Assembly (NCBI GenBank): GCA_002715965.1
Contig: PBAL01000014.1
Span: 1 to 64,000 of the forward strand
Reading direction: 5' to 3'
DNA: 64,000 nt
Origin: Verrucomicrobiales bacterium
GTDB taxonomy: Bacteria > Verrucomicrobiota > Verrucomicrobiia > Limisphaerales > JAYPXF01
The stretch's first letter is position 1, and each line of letters opens with the position of its first letter. The position numbers were made by a program, and so were the translations under genes. Below, piece after piece: positions 34,801 through 43,743 of this stretch. The notes below the pieces were generated by a model that searched no databases, was not told the origin of the DNA, and saw nothing but the letters and a program-made list of their open reading frames with translations.

Positions 34801-36203
34801 TGGCGGGACTCAAGTCACATTCATCCGAATTTGTTCGCAGCTGTGCTGTCGTCGCACTCCGCCGTCAGAATCACAACGCGGTGACTGAATTCCTAAACGA
34901 CAATGACGCGACCGTTGCCGCCGAAGCCGCACGAGCCATCCACGATGATTGGTCGATCGAAGGCGCCATGCCCGCGCTGGCCGAATCACTAAGCAGCACC
35001 ATGCACAGCGATGAGAAATTCATCCGACGCGCGATCAACGCGAACTACCGGCTCGGCACTCCAGAACATGCGGCACGGGTTGCAAATTACGCGCTCAACA
35101 AGCGGGCCGACAGCGACATGAAGCTTGAGGCCCTCGACGCGCTGAAGAACTGGACGGAACCTGCATTGCTGGACCGCGTCGATGGGCGCCGACGGGAATC
35201 CAAGCCACGCGAGGTGGCGACAATTGCGAAAGCTATCGCCCCGGCCATCAGCAAGCTCATGCGATCGGACGACAACACACTGCTGGAACCAGCGGTGCAA
35301 CTCACCACGGCGTACAATCTCAAGTTGGAACCCAGCGCACTCATTACTCTGCTCGAAAACAAGAAGGCGCCATCCAGTCTCCGCATTGTCGCTTTGAAAG
35401 GCTTGAATAACGACAGCGCCGTCGGATACGCGCTGCAGTCCAAAGACGCGGATCTTCGCTCAGTCGCTGCTCAGCTGTTCGCCAAGACGAACGAACGCAT
35501 GGCCGCTGAATATCTCGGGAAGCAGTTGAAGAAATCCAAATCGCTTCGCGAAAAGCAGGCCGCCTTCAAGACCTTGAGCAGAATGAACGCCTTGCGCGCG
35601 ACGCAGATCGTCAGCCAATACGCTGCCAGGCTGAGCAAGCATCCGGCGAACATTCACCTGGACGTCATTGAGGCGGCCGCGGGCCTCAACCTCACCAACC
35701 TGCTCGGCGAATACGAAGCCTCGCGCAATCCGACGAACTACACCGATCAGTTCAAGGAATGCCTTGATGGCGGGGACGCGGAGGCCGGATTGAAGGTTGT
35801 GAAGACTCACATCGTGGGGCAGTGCGTGCGTTGCCACAAGTTGGACAACACCAAGGGGGGCAGCATCATCGGGCCAAACCTGAAGAATGTCGGCAGCAAG
35901 GGGCGCGATTACATCCTTCATTCCATGCTGGAGCCGAACAAGATCGTCACCAAGGGATACGGACTCATGAACGTGACCTTGAAGAATGGCGAGGTAATCG
36001 GTGGCCAATTCCGCGGGGAAACCAAGAACCACATTGAACTGCGCATGCCAGACCGTTCGACCACCAAGGTGAAGATATCGGACGTCAAGGAACGCAGCCC
36101 CCTGGTTTCCGTGATGCCGTCCATGGGTGTTATTCTCACCAAGCGCGAATTGCGCGACGTGATTGAATACCTCGCGGGGTTGAAGGAGGAAAAGAAGCGC
36201 TGA
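31815..36203 (+). CDS. multidomain PVC-type membrane-bound dehydrogenase with heme domain
   Basis: 1462 residues from ATG 31815, which begins the signal peptide (N-R-H-S-L-P-I-I-L-G-L-I-A). Domains in order: a DUF1080/3-keto-disaccharide hydrolase-like sandwich (about 25-215); a Lys/Pro/Ala linker; an F5/8 type C (discoidin) module (about 248-373); the PVC membrane-bound dehydrogenase beta-propeller (about 400-807); HEAT-like repeats (about 818-1295); and a PVC-type cytochrome c domain with C-V-R-C-H at 1337-1341. It likely binds a glycan and oxidises it, passing electrons via heme. Such fused forms are typical of Verrucomicrobia and Planctomycetes. The substrate is unknown. Confidence 0.85.
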   Translation: MNRHSLPIILGLIATSLSAQAALTLIHADDFERGAVAWLPSDAKMWTVDKLDDGNHVYHLHGKSKYQPPFRSPHSITLLKDKVVGDFVLTAKVKTLQTTRGHRDMCIFFGFQNPSQFYYVHLGEKPDPHSSQVFIVNKAPRTKITETPDVGVPWKDGQWHEVKVVRKVKSGLIEIYFDDMDKPQKVAHDKTFQWGAIGLGSFDDLGLWDDFRLNGVKIEKKADQKFVNAPPPAKKKPKPAPKKAESKELNKFLSVSASDTQSGHSPLNVFDGNPKTKWAANGKGQWLQFKFEKERELSKIGIGFVAGHRNYGFELKASNDGKRWKSLGKHTSPGKGDRVDDYSFSKTRLRYLRILMQGNNENSWANIHNVRIVGVPTIASVKAASAAARASPIDPKLAAQARTLKFVKWSADIAVPDPVAISVDNRGRVFATQTQRRKANDLDIRNNRDWVPDDVGFKSVEDKRRHFKSRLRPEDSEKNTKRVKDYNGDGLHDWRDLTNLTERIHLLEDTNGDGFADHMQVYAENFQSEVTGIAAGVLAHDGNVYATIAPDVWKLTDSTGNGKADKREVIAHGFGVHIAYGGHDMHGLRVGPDGRIYWSIGDKGISVTSREGKKFLYPNQGGVLRCDPDGSNFEVFAYGLRNVQEMAFDERGNWFGVDNDADQSGESERFVYIVEGMDAGWRNNYQYRGSGFNPWTDEKLWKPWHEGQPAYILPPIRNYEDGPCGFVYNPGTALSPAYHGYFFMTEAPRGTQWAFQVKPKGASFEMINSHPIGNGIAMTGLNFGPDGALYAVDWGGGYPLNNKGAVWKIDDPAHANNPLRDQIKRILEQGFKERSVGELGALLGNPDQRVRLGAQFELVRRGDARALASNLARGHFHARVHCLWGLGQLARTRNDELSNATLHRVVRSRDSELRVQAIKMQADLKPGQVDPAEIVKSINHENPRVQFHAALAVGKLRVKSAFSPLLKLAESLSHQKNYLRHGVIYGFAGTATAKQLAGLKSHSSEFVRSCAVVALRRQNHNAVTEFLNDNDATVAAEAARAIHDDWSIEGAMPALAESLSSTMHSDEKFIRRAINANYRLGTPEHAARVANYALNKRADSDMKLEALDALKNWTEPALLDRVDGRRRESKPREVATIAKAIAPAISKLMRSDDNTLLEPAVQLTTAYNLKLEPSALITLLENKKAPSSLRIVALKGLNNDSAVGYALQSKDADLRSVAAQLFAKTNERMAAEYLGKQLKKSKSLREKQAAFKTLSRMNALRATQIVSQYAARLSKHPANIHLDVIEAAAGLNLTNLLGEYEASRNPTNYTDQFKECLDGGDAEAGLKVVKTHIVGQCVRCHKLDNTKGGSIIGPNLKNVGSKGRDYILHSMLEPNKIVTKGYGLMNVTLKNGEVIGGQFRGETKNHIELRMPDRSTTKVKISDVKERSPLVSVMPSMGVILTKRELRDVIEYLAGLKEEKKR

Positions 36204-36246
36204 GCCGGTATCGTCAGACCTGTCCGACGAGTGGGTTGTGTCGGGC

Positions 36247-37470
36247 ATGATCAACAAGCGCCTTCCGCTTACGCTTACCATGCTGCTGCAATTCGCAGTG
36301 GCCGGTGCCGTGTTGCCGTTTGTGACCTTGTTCTTTCAGGACCGCGGATTGGACATCACGCAGATCAGCCGGATCTTTTCCAGCGCCTCCGGCTTGTTGC
36401 TCATTTTCCCCTTCCTCTGGGGAATGCTCGCCGATCGTTACATCCCCCTGAACCGGCTCTTTTCGATCCTGAATGTCCTGCTGGTCGTTCTGCTGCTGAG
36501 TTTCGCGAAGCAGAAGGAATTCACCGGATTGTTGATCGGATACGTCGCATTCTACGTGTGCATGAATCCGTCGCTCGTCCTGCTGAACCCGTTAAGCTTT
36601 CATCATCTTGAAGACGCGCGGCGCGACTTTGGCGGATTGAGATCATGGGGCTCTATCGGTTGGATGTTGCCGTCGGGAATCGTGTTCTTCTGGCTGGCCG
36701 CGAATCCCAGGCTCGACCTTTCAATCACCGTCTACCTGGGCGCGGCCATCGCCGGTTTGATGCTGCTGGTATCCTTCTTCCTACCCCATACGCCGATCGG
36801 GGTGTTGCACGAGAAAGATGCGACCGAAAAACCAATTGGATACCTAGCCGCGGTGAAACAACTGATGTCCAATCCCGCCTACCTGATCCTGCTCGTGGTC
36901 TATTTTCTGGTGGCGTCATCGTTCGCCATCCAGGCGATCTATTCTCCAGCGCTGTTCGAACAGGTCGGACTGGAACGCAAGTGGATTGGCCCGGCCCAAT
37001 GCGTGGGGGTGATCCTGGAAGTATTCCTCTTTCAGTGGCAGAAACGCTTCCTCCATCGCCTAAGCTACGCGCACACGATCCTGGTCGGCGCCGTGTGCAT
37101 GTTGCTTCGGCACTTGGTCTTTGTGTTCAGTTCCAACCTCACGCTGCTGATTCTGAGTCACTTGTTCACCGGCATGGTGATCGTCTTTCATCACATCGGT
37201 GCCAGTATTTTGGTGAATGCGATTGCTCCCAAGGAAGTGCGTTCGACGGCGCAAACTTTGCTCGTGCTGTTTGGATCAGGACTGGGACCGATGTTCGCGA
37301 ACTTCTGCATCGGATGGATCGCTCAGGAAACGAATCAAAACCTCCGGATGATCTTCGTGTTCGCCACGGTGCTCGCTGGAATTGGAACGCTGTTGTTGAT
37401 CCTTGGAACAAAGTGCCTGAATGCTTCAACTCACCCGGACGATTCACCACCGGAGATGCCCCCGGATTAG
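36247..37470 (+). CDS. major facilitator superfamily transporter
   Basis: 407 residues from ATG 36247; GTG 36238 is an alternative. Twelve hydrophobic segments are readable. The loop 2-3 motif appears as G-M-L-A-D-R-Y. The overall pattern, with F-F-Q-D-R-G-L near the start and G-G-L-R-S-W-G-S-I-G-W before helix 5, resembles the nucleoside-proton-symporter-like/MFS_1-like group. The substrate is unknown. It lies 43 bp behind the large dehydrogenase gene, and the gap includes a TCCGAC-type repeat, so uptake of a product made by the dehydrogenase is possible. Confidence 0.85.
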   Translation: MINKRLPLTLTMLLQFAVAGAVLPFVTLFFQDRGLDITQISRIFSSASGLLLIFPFLWGMLADRYIPLNRLFSILNVLLVVLLLSFAKQKEFTGLLIGYVAFYVCMNPSLVLLNPLSFHHLEDARRDFGGLRSWGSIGWMLPSGIVFFWLAANPRLDLSITVYLGAAIAGLMLLVSFFLPHTPIGVLHEKDATEKPIGYLAAVKQLMSNPAYLILLVVYFLVASSFAIQAIYSPALFEQVGLERKWIGPAQCVGVILEVFLFQWQKRFLHRLSYAHTILVGAVCMLLRHLVFVFSSNLTLLILSHLFTGMVIVFHHIGASILVNAIAPKEVRSTAQTLLVLFGSGLGPMFANFCIGWIAQETNQNLRMIFVFATVLAGIGTLLLILGTKCLNASTHPDDSPPEMPPD

Positions 37471-37973
37471 GGCGTCGTGCAGTTCAGGGTCGGCGTAGAT
37501 GGGTGTGTGATCAACGGTTTTCAAGTGAGTCGCAGCTTCGCTCCGATGTGTTGGGCAGCCTCATGACGCATGCTCCCGCAAGTATGCCCGACGTGCAGCG
37601 TAAGCGAATCGCGCACATGCCCCCCGACAGACGAGCGCGAATAATGAATGGTAAGTCAAAGCAAACCGATAAGCCACGGGCTGCTCACTCTGCTCGATCG
37701 GACTCCGTGAATACTGCTGACTGATCGAACGGGGCTCGCCGGACCGATTACCTGACAAAGCTACGGCGGAGAAATAGATCGCAATAATCGAGCACCCCAC
37801 TGCGGAAATGAAATCCGTCCTCCAAGATCTCTTACCCTCAAGATATGACACATGCAGAGGAGACTATCAAATCAGCGGCCGGTAAAACATGTACAGAGCC
37901 ATGCCACATATGTGGCATGGCTCCGGCGCGACCTTGACGCTTCCTCCAAGCCGGCCTACAAGCCCTGTCATCC
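37471..37973. other. intergenic region with regulatory palindrome
   Basis: About 500 bp between the MFS and sulfatase genes. A minus-strand frame (37561-37851) has no recognisable similarity. A few codons on the minus strand near 37480-37555 look protein-like but are too short to assign. The only strong feature is the perfect palindrome at 37896-37923. Confidence 0.5.
37896..37923. promoter_or_regulatory. 28-bp perfect palindrome upstream of sulfatase
   Basis: GAGCCATGCCACAT is followed directly by its exact reverse complement ATGTGGCATGGCTC. It ends 50 bases before the sulfatase ATG and no T-run follows, so an operator for a dimeric regulator, or a hairpin in the leader, is more likely than a terminator. 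Confidence 0.6.
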
Positions 37974-40151
37974 ATGAAACGCGTCACGTCACTCACCTGC
38001 CTGCTGCTTTCTCTGTTGATCGTCCACGCCGTGAAGCGACCCAACATCGTCGTCCTGTTTGCGGATGACATGGGTTATTCGGATATCGGATGTTTCGGTT
38101 CGGAGATTGAGACACCGAATCTCGATGGACTGGCAGCCAATGGACTTCGCTTCACCCACTTCTACAACACCGGTCGCTGTTGTCCGTCCAGGGCCTCCAT
38201 CCTCACCGGCCTGTATTCACACCAGGCAGACATTGGGCACATGGCAGGTGAAACCGGCGTTCGGGGTTATCGCGATCGTTTGAGCTTCAATGCGGTGACA
38301 CTTGCAGAAGTGCTGGGCTCGGCGGGATACCACACGATCATGACCGGGAAGTGGCATCTGGGCTGGCGCGATGAAGGATCGCCGACTGCGCGTGGATTCC
38401 AGCACTTCTACGGAACTCGCGGTTACATCGACAGCTACTTCACGATTGTTCCGCGTACGGAGATTTACCTGGGCGAAGAATTGGTCATCCCGGTCACGGA
38501 CAAGCCAATTAATCATCTGCACCCGGATCAGGAATGGTACACCACCGATGTCTTCACCGATTACGCAATCCATTTCATCGACGAGGTGCGCAAGCAGGAT
38601 GACAAGCCGTTCTTCCTCTATCTCGCCTACAACGCACCGCACTTCCCGCTGCACGCCAAGCCTGAGGACACGAAGAAATATCGTGGTCGCTACCGAGACG
38701 GCTGGGAAGGGTTTCGCAAGAACCGGCATGAGCGCTTGAAGGAACTTGGCATGTTGAACAAGAGCTGGCCTCTGTCCGCTCTGGACGTGCCCAAATGGGA
38801 AACGCTGACCGAACAGCAACGTGATGACATGGACTTCAAGATGGCGCTATTTGCCGCGATCATCGATCGGCTGGACCAGAACGTCGGCCGCGTGGTCGAT
38901 CACCTGAAGAAGATTGGTGAGCTGGACAACACGCTATTGGTCTTCGTGTCCGACAACGGTGGCACCAAGGAGACCGGGTTATTCGGCATCAAGGGAGACA
39001 AGCACACGGTTGATAATTACAAGGACTGGGCACGCGTCGGAGGTTGGTCGAGCAGCTATGGACAGGGCTGGGCGAACCTGAGCAACACTCCGTTCCGCGA
39101 ATACAAGCGGGAGAATCATGAGGGCGGGGTGAGTGCGCCCTTTGTCATTCACTGGCCGAAGGGGTTCAAAGCCAAGGGGGAACTGCGACATCAAGTGGCG
39201 CATCTGATCGACTTGATGCCCACCTTCGTAGAGGTGTCCGGCGCAAAGTATCCGAAGAGCTTCAAAGGCAAGCCAATCCAGGAGATGGAGGGGCGCAGCC
39301 TGGTTCCGTTCCTGGATTCGAAGAGGACAGAATCGCGCACACTGTTCTGGGAACACGAAGGCAATCGCGCTGTTCGCGAGGGCGCCTGGAAACTTGTGGG
39401 CAGCAGGAACGGTCCATGGGAGTTGTACGACGCTTCGAGAGACCGCACGGAATTGAACAATCTCGCGTCCGCAGAGCCGCAAAAATTCGCCTCACTGAAG
39501 AAGAAATGGGACGACTGGGCCAAGCGTGTTCACGTGATGACGCCGGAAGAATACAGCGAAGCGCGCAAGGCGTTCAGGCGAGCAGCCCCGCTCAAGGGGC
39601 CCACAGTGCGGATGGACTTCAAGGGCAAGCCATTGCGTTTCATGAATAAGGGAGTGGTTGTCGACAAGAAGGCAAAACCGGCGTGGCAGTTCAACGGCAA
39701 GAGCTGGCTGGACCTGCCGCGTGACCGAGCGCCCGGCCTGTTCGGCAGTCGAACGATTCGATACACCGGCCGGTTCCATTCGAAAAATGCCAACGGAGTC
39801 ATACTCGCCCACGGCGGAGATCGAATGGGGCTTTCCGTTTACCTCAGCGACGGAAAGTTGTCCTTTGCGCAATGCGCGGACTGGAAACGCAAGGTGATCA
39901 CCAGCACGAGGCTCGGCGCCGGAGAGCATAGCTTCGAGGCAGTTCGGCACGCTGACGGACGTATGACCCTGAGCATCGATGGCGGGCAATCGCAATCCGT
40001 GAAGGCCGGTCTCATTGGGCTTGATCCAGGTGACTCGCTTCAGATCGGTGCCGACACAGTCAAACCGGTGGGCGAGTATGAAGTGCCCAATCAATTCAAC
40101 GGAACGATTCGCGATCTCAAGATCGAGGTGGAGCGGGTCGAATCGAACTGA
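37974..40151 (+). CDS. secreted arylsulfatase with C-terminal LamG-like domain
   Basis: 725 residues with a signal peptide (K-R-V-T-S-L-T-C-L-L-L-S, cleavage near V-H-A). The start of the mature enzyme is K-R-P-N-I-V-V-L-F-A-D-D-M-G-Y-S-D-I-G. The formylglycine motif is C-C-P-S-R with Cys69 as the modified residue. The metal and sulfate sites continue with T-G-K-W-H-L-G and V-S-D-N-G-G. About residues 545-720 form a concanavalin/LamG-like beta sandwich, an unusual addition that may bind the polysaccharide substrate. It should desulfate glycans in the periplasm or at the surface. Confidence 0.92.
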   Translation: MKRVTSLTCLLLSLLIVHAVKRPNIVVLFADDMGYSDIGCFGSEIETPNLDGLAANGLRFTHFYNTGRCCPSRASILTGLYSHQADIGHMAGETGVRGYRDRLSFNAVTLAEVLGSAGYHTIMTGKWHLGWRDEGSPTARGFQHFYGTRGYIDSYFTIVPRTEIYLGEELVIPVTDKPINHLHPDQEWYTTDVFTDYAIHFIDEVRKQDDKPFFLYLAYNAPHFPLHAKPEDTKKYRGRYRDGWEGFRKNRHERLKELGMLNKSWPLSALDVPKWETLTEQQRDDMDFKMALFAAIIDRLDQNVGRVVDHLKKIGELDNTLLVFVSDNGGTKETGLFGIKGDKHTVDNYKDWARVGGWSSSYGQGWANLSNTPFREYKRENHEGGVSAPFVIHWPKGFKAKGELRHQVAHLIDLMPTFVEVSGAKYPKSFKGKPIQEMEGRSLVPFLDSKRTESRTLFWEHEGNRAVREGAWKLVGSRNGPWELYDASRDRTELNNLASAEPQKFASLKKKWDDWAKRVHVMTPEEYSEARKAFRRAAPLKGPTVRMDFKGKPLRFMNKGVVVDKKAKPAWQFNGKSWLDLPRDRAPGLFGSRTIRYTGRFHSKNANGVILAHGGDRMGLSVYLSDGKLSFAQCADWKRKVITSTRLGAGEHSFEAVRHADGRMTLSIDGGQSQSVKAGLIGLDPGDSLQIGADTVKPVGEYEVPNQFNGTIRDLKIEVERVESN

Positions 40152-40395
40152 TGCGCAACGGAAGAACCTGATCGTTCAATTCACAGCCATTCTTCCGACT
40201 CTGGCACGTGCCGACGCAGCGCCGCGAGGAATCCAACTGCCCAAAATCGCCTGATCAACTGCGAGGATCTCGACGAAACGCTCGGCTGTTACAGCGACGG
40301 CTATGCGAACACACGCTTCCTCGACCGTCGAGGTGCTCGAATGGGCGTCGATCAATTGTGGTGCGGAAACTCCTGAGCAGTTTGATCAGCAAACC

Positions 40396-41763
40396 CTAAG
40401 CTGTCCGCTGAATGATGCCATGCAGCGCGTCGAAGTAAGCGCTCGCTTCGTCGAGTGGCATGACCAAGGGAGGAGCAATACGGATCACTTTTCCTGCCAA
40501 GGGGCCGAGAAGATGGATGGCGTTTCCATCGCCATCCCCGCAATAGGCGAGACGCACGATTTCATCCGCGACCTCTTCGGCGGAGCGATCGCCGAGCGCC
40601 GCGCATTCAATGCCCCAGACTGTTCCTTCACCGCGGATCGTGTTGATCGCGGGCAGCTCTGTCAGCTCAAGGAGTTTTTCCTCAATCAGCTTTGCGAGTG
40701 GCCGAGCCTGTTCGAGCACATTCTTGCTCTCAAATTCATCCAGCGTGGCCAAGACAGCCGCGCACCCGATCGGATGAGCGCTCCAGGTGTCGGATCCTTC
40801 GCCGAAGCCGAGATTGGAAAACACATCAGCACGACCCACCGCGGCATCTACTGGGATGCCGTTCCCCATGCCTTTGCCGAGGGTAACGATGTCGGGTTCG
40901 ATTCCGTAATGGGTGTAGGCGTACATCTCGCCCGTACGTCCAAAGTTGGATTGGATCTCGTCGAGGATGAACAGAATGTCGCGCTCCCGGCAGAACGCCT
41001 GAAGCATCTGCAGGTATTCCGGCTGCGGATGATACGAACCGCCTCCGCCGAGATAAGGCTCGGTGATCAGGCAACAGATGCGATCCCCCAATTCGGCATG
41101 CAGCTCGTCCAGTTCCTTGCGATAGGGAGTCAGGTCGATCGGTTCGGACCTTCGCTGGAATGTCGCACATTCGTCCTTCGGAAAGCTGATGAAGCGCACG
41201 CGAGGATCGCGTTCCTTGTCCTGCTCGCTGCCCGTCACCGCGCCAGCAAGTCCTTTCTTGCCGTGAAACCCGCCCCGTGTGGCGAGAATGACATCTTGTC
41301 CTTCGCGCCGGGCCATGGAGGCCCATAGTGCCTTCTGAACGGCTTCACTTCCGCTGGCGGACCAGAGTATCTGCTCCATCCGGTCGCCTCCTTTGACTGA
41401 ACGCATGCTCTTCAGCAGCCGCTCGTTCGCTGTGGCCTCAATTTCAGTGGAGGCGTTGTACGCGGTCAGGGGAACGGCATCAGTGAACCCGCCGTCCCCG
41501 GAGAGGCTGTCCAGCTTCATGTACTGCATCAACCGTTCCCACCAGGAGCGCGGGTTGTGCCCGAGATTGGAAACGAGCACACCGGAGGTAAAGTCCGCCA
41601 GCTTTCGGCCATCCGCAGTGTAGTGATAGGAACCGGCGCTATGGGAGATGACCGCCATGCTGGTCGTCCGCGTGCGCAGACAAAGTGGTTCGGTGTCGAC
41701 AAGTGTTTGGCGAAGCCGGTTCGAATTCGCTTCGCCTGCGTGTTCTATGGGAGATGAACTCAT
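40396..41763 (-). CDS. class III pyridoxal-phosphate aminotransferase
   Basis: 455 residues from ATG 41763; an 18-residue upstream extension is unlikely. Motifs are S-G-S-E-A-V-Q-K-A-L-W for phosphate binding, I-L-D-E-I-Q-S-N-F-G-R-T-G for the PLP-pyridine Asp, and the Schiff-base Lys in V-T-L-G-K-G-M-G-N-G. It fits the ornithine/4-aminobutyrate/omega-amino acid group. The substrate cannot be inferred from neighbours: a sulfatase on one side and a DUF1501 gene on the other. Confidence 0.9.
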   Translation of the reverse strand: MSSSPIEHAGEANSNRLRQTLVDTEPLCLRTRTTSMAVISHSAGSYHYTADGRKLADFTSGVLVSNLGHNPRSWWERLMQYMKLDSLSGDGGFTDAVPLTAYNASTEIEATANERLLKSMRSVKGGDRMEQILWSASGSEAVQKALWASMARREGQDVILATRGGFHGKKGLAGAVTGSEQDKERDPRVRFISFPKDECATFQRRSEPIDLTPYRKELDELHAELGDRICCLITEPYLGGGGSYHPQPEYLQMLQAFCRERDILFILDEIQSNFGRTGEMYAYTHYGIEPDIVTLGKGMGNGIPVDAAVGRADVFSNLGFGEGSDTWSAHPIGCAAVLATLDEFESKNVLEQARPLAKLIEEKLLELTELPAINTIRGEGTVWGIECAALGDRSAEEVADEIVRLAYCGDGDGNAIHLLGPLAGKVIRIAPPLVMPLDEASAYFDALHGIIQRTA

Positions 41764-42171
41764 GATTTTCAGTCTTCGGTCGGCTGAATAGAGACGAAAG
41801 ATCGGCTCTGAATTCAAGCAAACACGAACGAAAGTGCAATTTGTCGGAGCACGGCATCTTCGGTTTTGCCGGACTGACGAATGTAAATCTTAATGGAAGC
41901 CTCATGACATTGAACGACACGAGTCGTCTCGTTGTCCTCGGAACCGCGGTCCTATTCATCGCTTCCCAGGCACCGGAATGCACGCGCGAAATGAGGGCAC
42001 GCAGGGAAATGGTGGCCGCGATCAAGGAAATCGGCGGATCGCTGAGCACTCGACAATCATTGTTGGCCGACGTGATGCGGGCCTGTCCGCATGAGAATTA
42101 TCCTCACCGTCCGGGCCACGAGAAATGCGCAGTTGGATTAGGTTCAACGACTCTTTCTGAGTTTTTCTCAA
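41764..42171. other. intergenic region, possible small ORF
   Basis: About 400 bp between the aminotransferase start and the DUF1501 stop. A plus-strand frame from ATG 41904 to 42191 begins with a hydrophobic stretch (R-L-V-V-L-G-T-A-V-L-F-I) like a signal or anchor but has no recognisable domain and overlaps the DUF1501 3' end. I treat it as unsupported. Confidence 0.35.
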
Positions 42172-43560
42172 TCAGGCAATCAATTCATTGATCACCTTGC
42201 CGCCGAATTGGCTGAGTTGCTTGAAGCGGCCGGCGTGGTAGAAGGTGAGCTTGTTGTCATCGAGGCCGAGAAGGTGGAGGAGGGTAACGTGGACGTCGCG
42301 GATGTGGTGCACGTTTTCGACGGCTTCGGCACCAATCTCGTCGGTGTTGCCGATGGTGTGTCCGCCTTTTGTTCCGCCACCGGCAAAGAACATGGCCATG
42401 GCCTTGGCGTTGTGGTCGCGGCCATAGCTCTTGCCGCCCCCGCGCAATCCGTTGTCGGGTGTACGGCCGAATTCGCCACAGAAAACGATGAGGGTATCGT
42501 CGAGCATGCCGCGTTCTTTCAGGTCGTTGATGAGTGCAGCGATGGGTTTGTCGACGGAGGCGATGAGGTTGCCGTGGGCGCGTTGGATGTAGTCATGGCT
42601 GTCCCAATTGCCGGCGTAGGCCTGAACGAATCGAACGCCTTTCTCAACGAGGCGCCGGGCGAGGAGGCACTTGCGGCCGAAGGGGTCAGTGCGTGAGTTG
42701 CCAATGCCGTAGGCTTCAAGTGTCTTGGGATTTTCGCCCTTGAGATCGAGCACTTCGGGGACTTCGGCCTGCATGCGGTAGGCGAGTTCGTATGATTGCA
42801 TGCGGGCTTCGAGTTCGCTGCGGCCAGGTCGTTTATCCAGATGCTTTTGATTCAATGCGGCGAGCAGGTCGAGGTTCTTGCGCTGGCCTTGCCGGGTGAC
42901 ACCAGCGGGTGGATTGAGATCAAGGATCGGGCTGCCTTGCGGGCGAAGGGGCGTGCCTTGGAATTGAGCGGGGAGGAATCCATTGGACCAATTGGCTGCG
43001 CCCCCTTGCGGATAGCTGGCTCGCGGCAGAACGACGAAGCCAGGAAGGTTGTCGTTCATCGTGCCGAGGCCGTAGGTCACCCATGCGCCCACTCCGGGAT
43101 CACCGCCGAAACGATTGCCGGTGTTCACATGGTAACACGCCGTCGGGTGGTTAACGGACTCGACCTGGCATCCGCGGAAGAAGCACATGTCGTCGACGTG
43201 ATTCTTCAGGTGCCTGAACTCCGCAGAAATGTCGGAACCGCTTTGGCCTGCCTTGATGAACTCGAAAGGGCTCTTGACGAAGTAGCGTTTGCCGGAGGAC
43301 ATCGCGCTCTCCATCTCGCCGGAGCGTTGGAACTCCTTGAGGTGACGCTTCGTGAGTTCGGGTTTGGGATCGAAAGTGTCGATATGCGACGGTCCGCCTT
43401 CCATGAACAGGAAGATGCAACGCTTCGCCTTGGCTGTGTGGTGCGTCTGGCGTTCAGCAGCCTGCAGCATGGAGCTAAACGCGACCGTGCCAAGGCCAGC
43501 GCCCATGCCGTAGAGGAAATCGCGGCGCGTCGGTGTGGCGATCCAATTGCGGTTGTTCAT
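42172..43560 (-). CDS. DUF1501 protein with Tat signal
   Basis: 462 residues from ATG 43560. A twin-arginine signal T-R-R-D-F-L-Y-G-M-G-A-G-L-G is present. The core shows F-L-F-M-E-G-G-P-S-H-I-D-T-F-D-P-K-P and a C-terminal G-E-F-G-R-T-P region with G-G-R-D-H, typical of DUF1501, a sulfatase/alkaline-phosphatase-like fold of unknown activity. In PVC bacteria these genes pair with DUF1549/DUF1553 cytochrome genes, as here: the upstream gene is 183 bp away on the same strand, with hairpins between. Confidence 0.92.
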   Translation of the reverse strand: MNNRNWIATPTRRDFLYGMGAGLGTVAFSSMLQAAERQTHHTAKAKRCIFLFMEGGPSHIDTFDPKPELTKRHLKEFQRSGEMESAMSSGKRYFVKSPFEFIKAGQSGSDISAEFRHLKNHVDDMCFFRGCQVESVNHPTACYHVNTGNRFGGDPGVGAWVTYGLGTMNDNLPGFVVLPRASYPQGGAANWSNGFLPAQFQGTPLRPQGSPILDLNPPAGVTRQGQRKNLDLLAALNQKHLDKRPGRSELEARMQSYELAYRMQAEVPEVLDLKGENPKTLEAYGIGNSRTDPFGRKCLLARRLVEKGVRFVQAYAGNWDSHDYIQRAHGNLIASVDKPIAALINDLKERGMLDDTLIVFCGEFGRTPDNGLRGGGKSYGRDHNAKAMAMFFAGGGTKGGHTIGNTDEIGAEAVENVHHIRDVHVTLLHLLGLDDNKLTFYHAGRFKQLSQFGGKVINELIA

Positions 43561-43592
43561 GACAGATACGATTTGGCCGCAGGGATTTTCTG

Positions 43593-43657
43593 GCACCCCT
43601 TCAGGGTGCTGACTCTATTGGGTCGCCATCCGGGGGTGGCGCTTCGCTTACCCCCGG
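43593..43657. repeat. two tandem GC-rich hairpins, candidate interspersed repeat
   Basis: GCACCC (43593-43598) pairs with GGGTGC (43604-43609), and CCGGGGGT (43630-43637) pairs with ACCCCCGG (43650-43657). They occupy the gap between the DUF1553 and DUF1501 genes. There is no T-tract; they could stabilise or attenuate the message, or be copies of a REP-like element. Confidence 0.5.
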
Positions 43658-43743
43658 CCACTGGCTCTGTGAACCCTCCAGCTTCATGAGTTTGTGGGCT
43701 GCGCCCAAAGAACAGAATTGGGAGGCAGGTATTCATTGTACGA

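Noticed and set aside
37561..37851. 96-residue minus-strand frame between MFS and sulfatase genes
   Set aside because: No recognisable motif or ribosome site; likely chance in GC-rich DNA.
40238..40374. Plus-strand frame with L-I-N-C-E-D-L-D-E-T-L that looks protein-like
   Set aside because: Only about 45 codons, no start and no family I can name; too weak to call a remnant.
41904..42191. Small ORF with hydrophobic start before the DUF1501 gene
   Set aside because: Overlaps the DUF1501 3' end, no ribosome site or family; kept only as a note in the gap entry.
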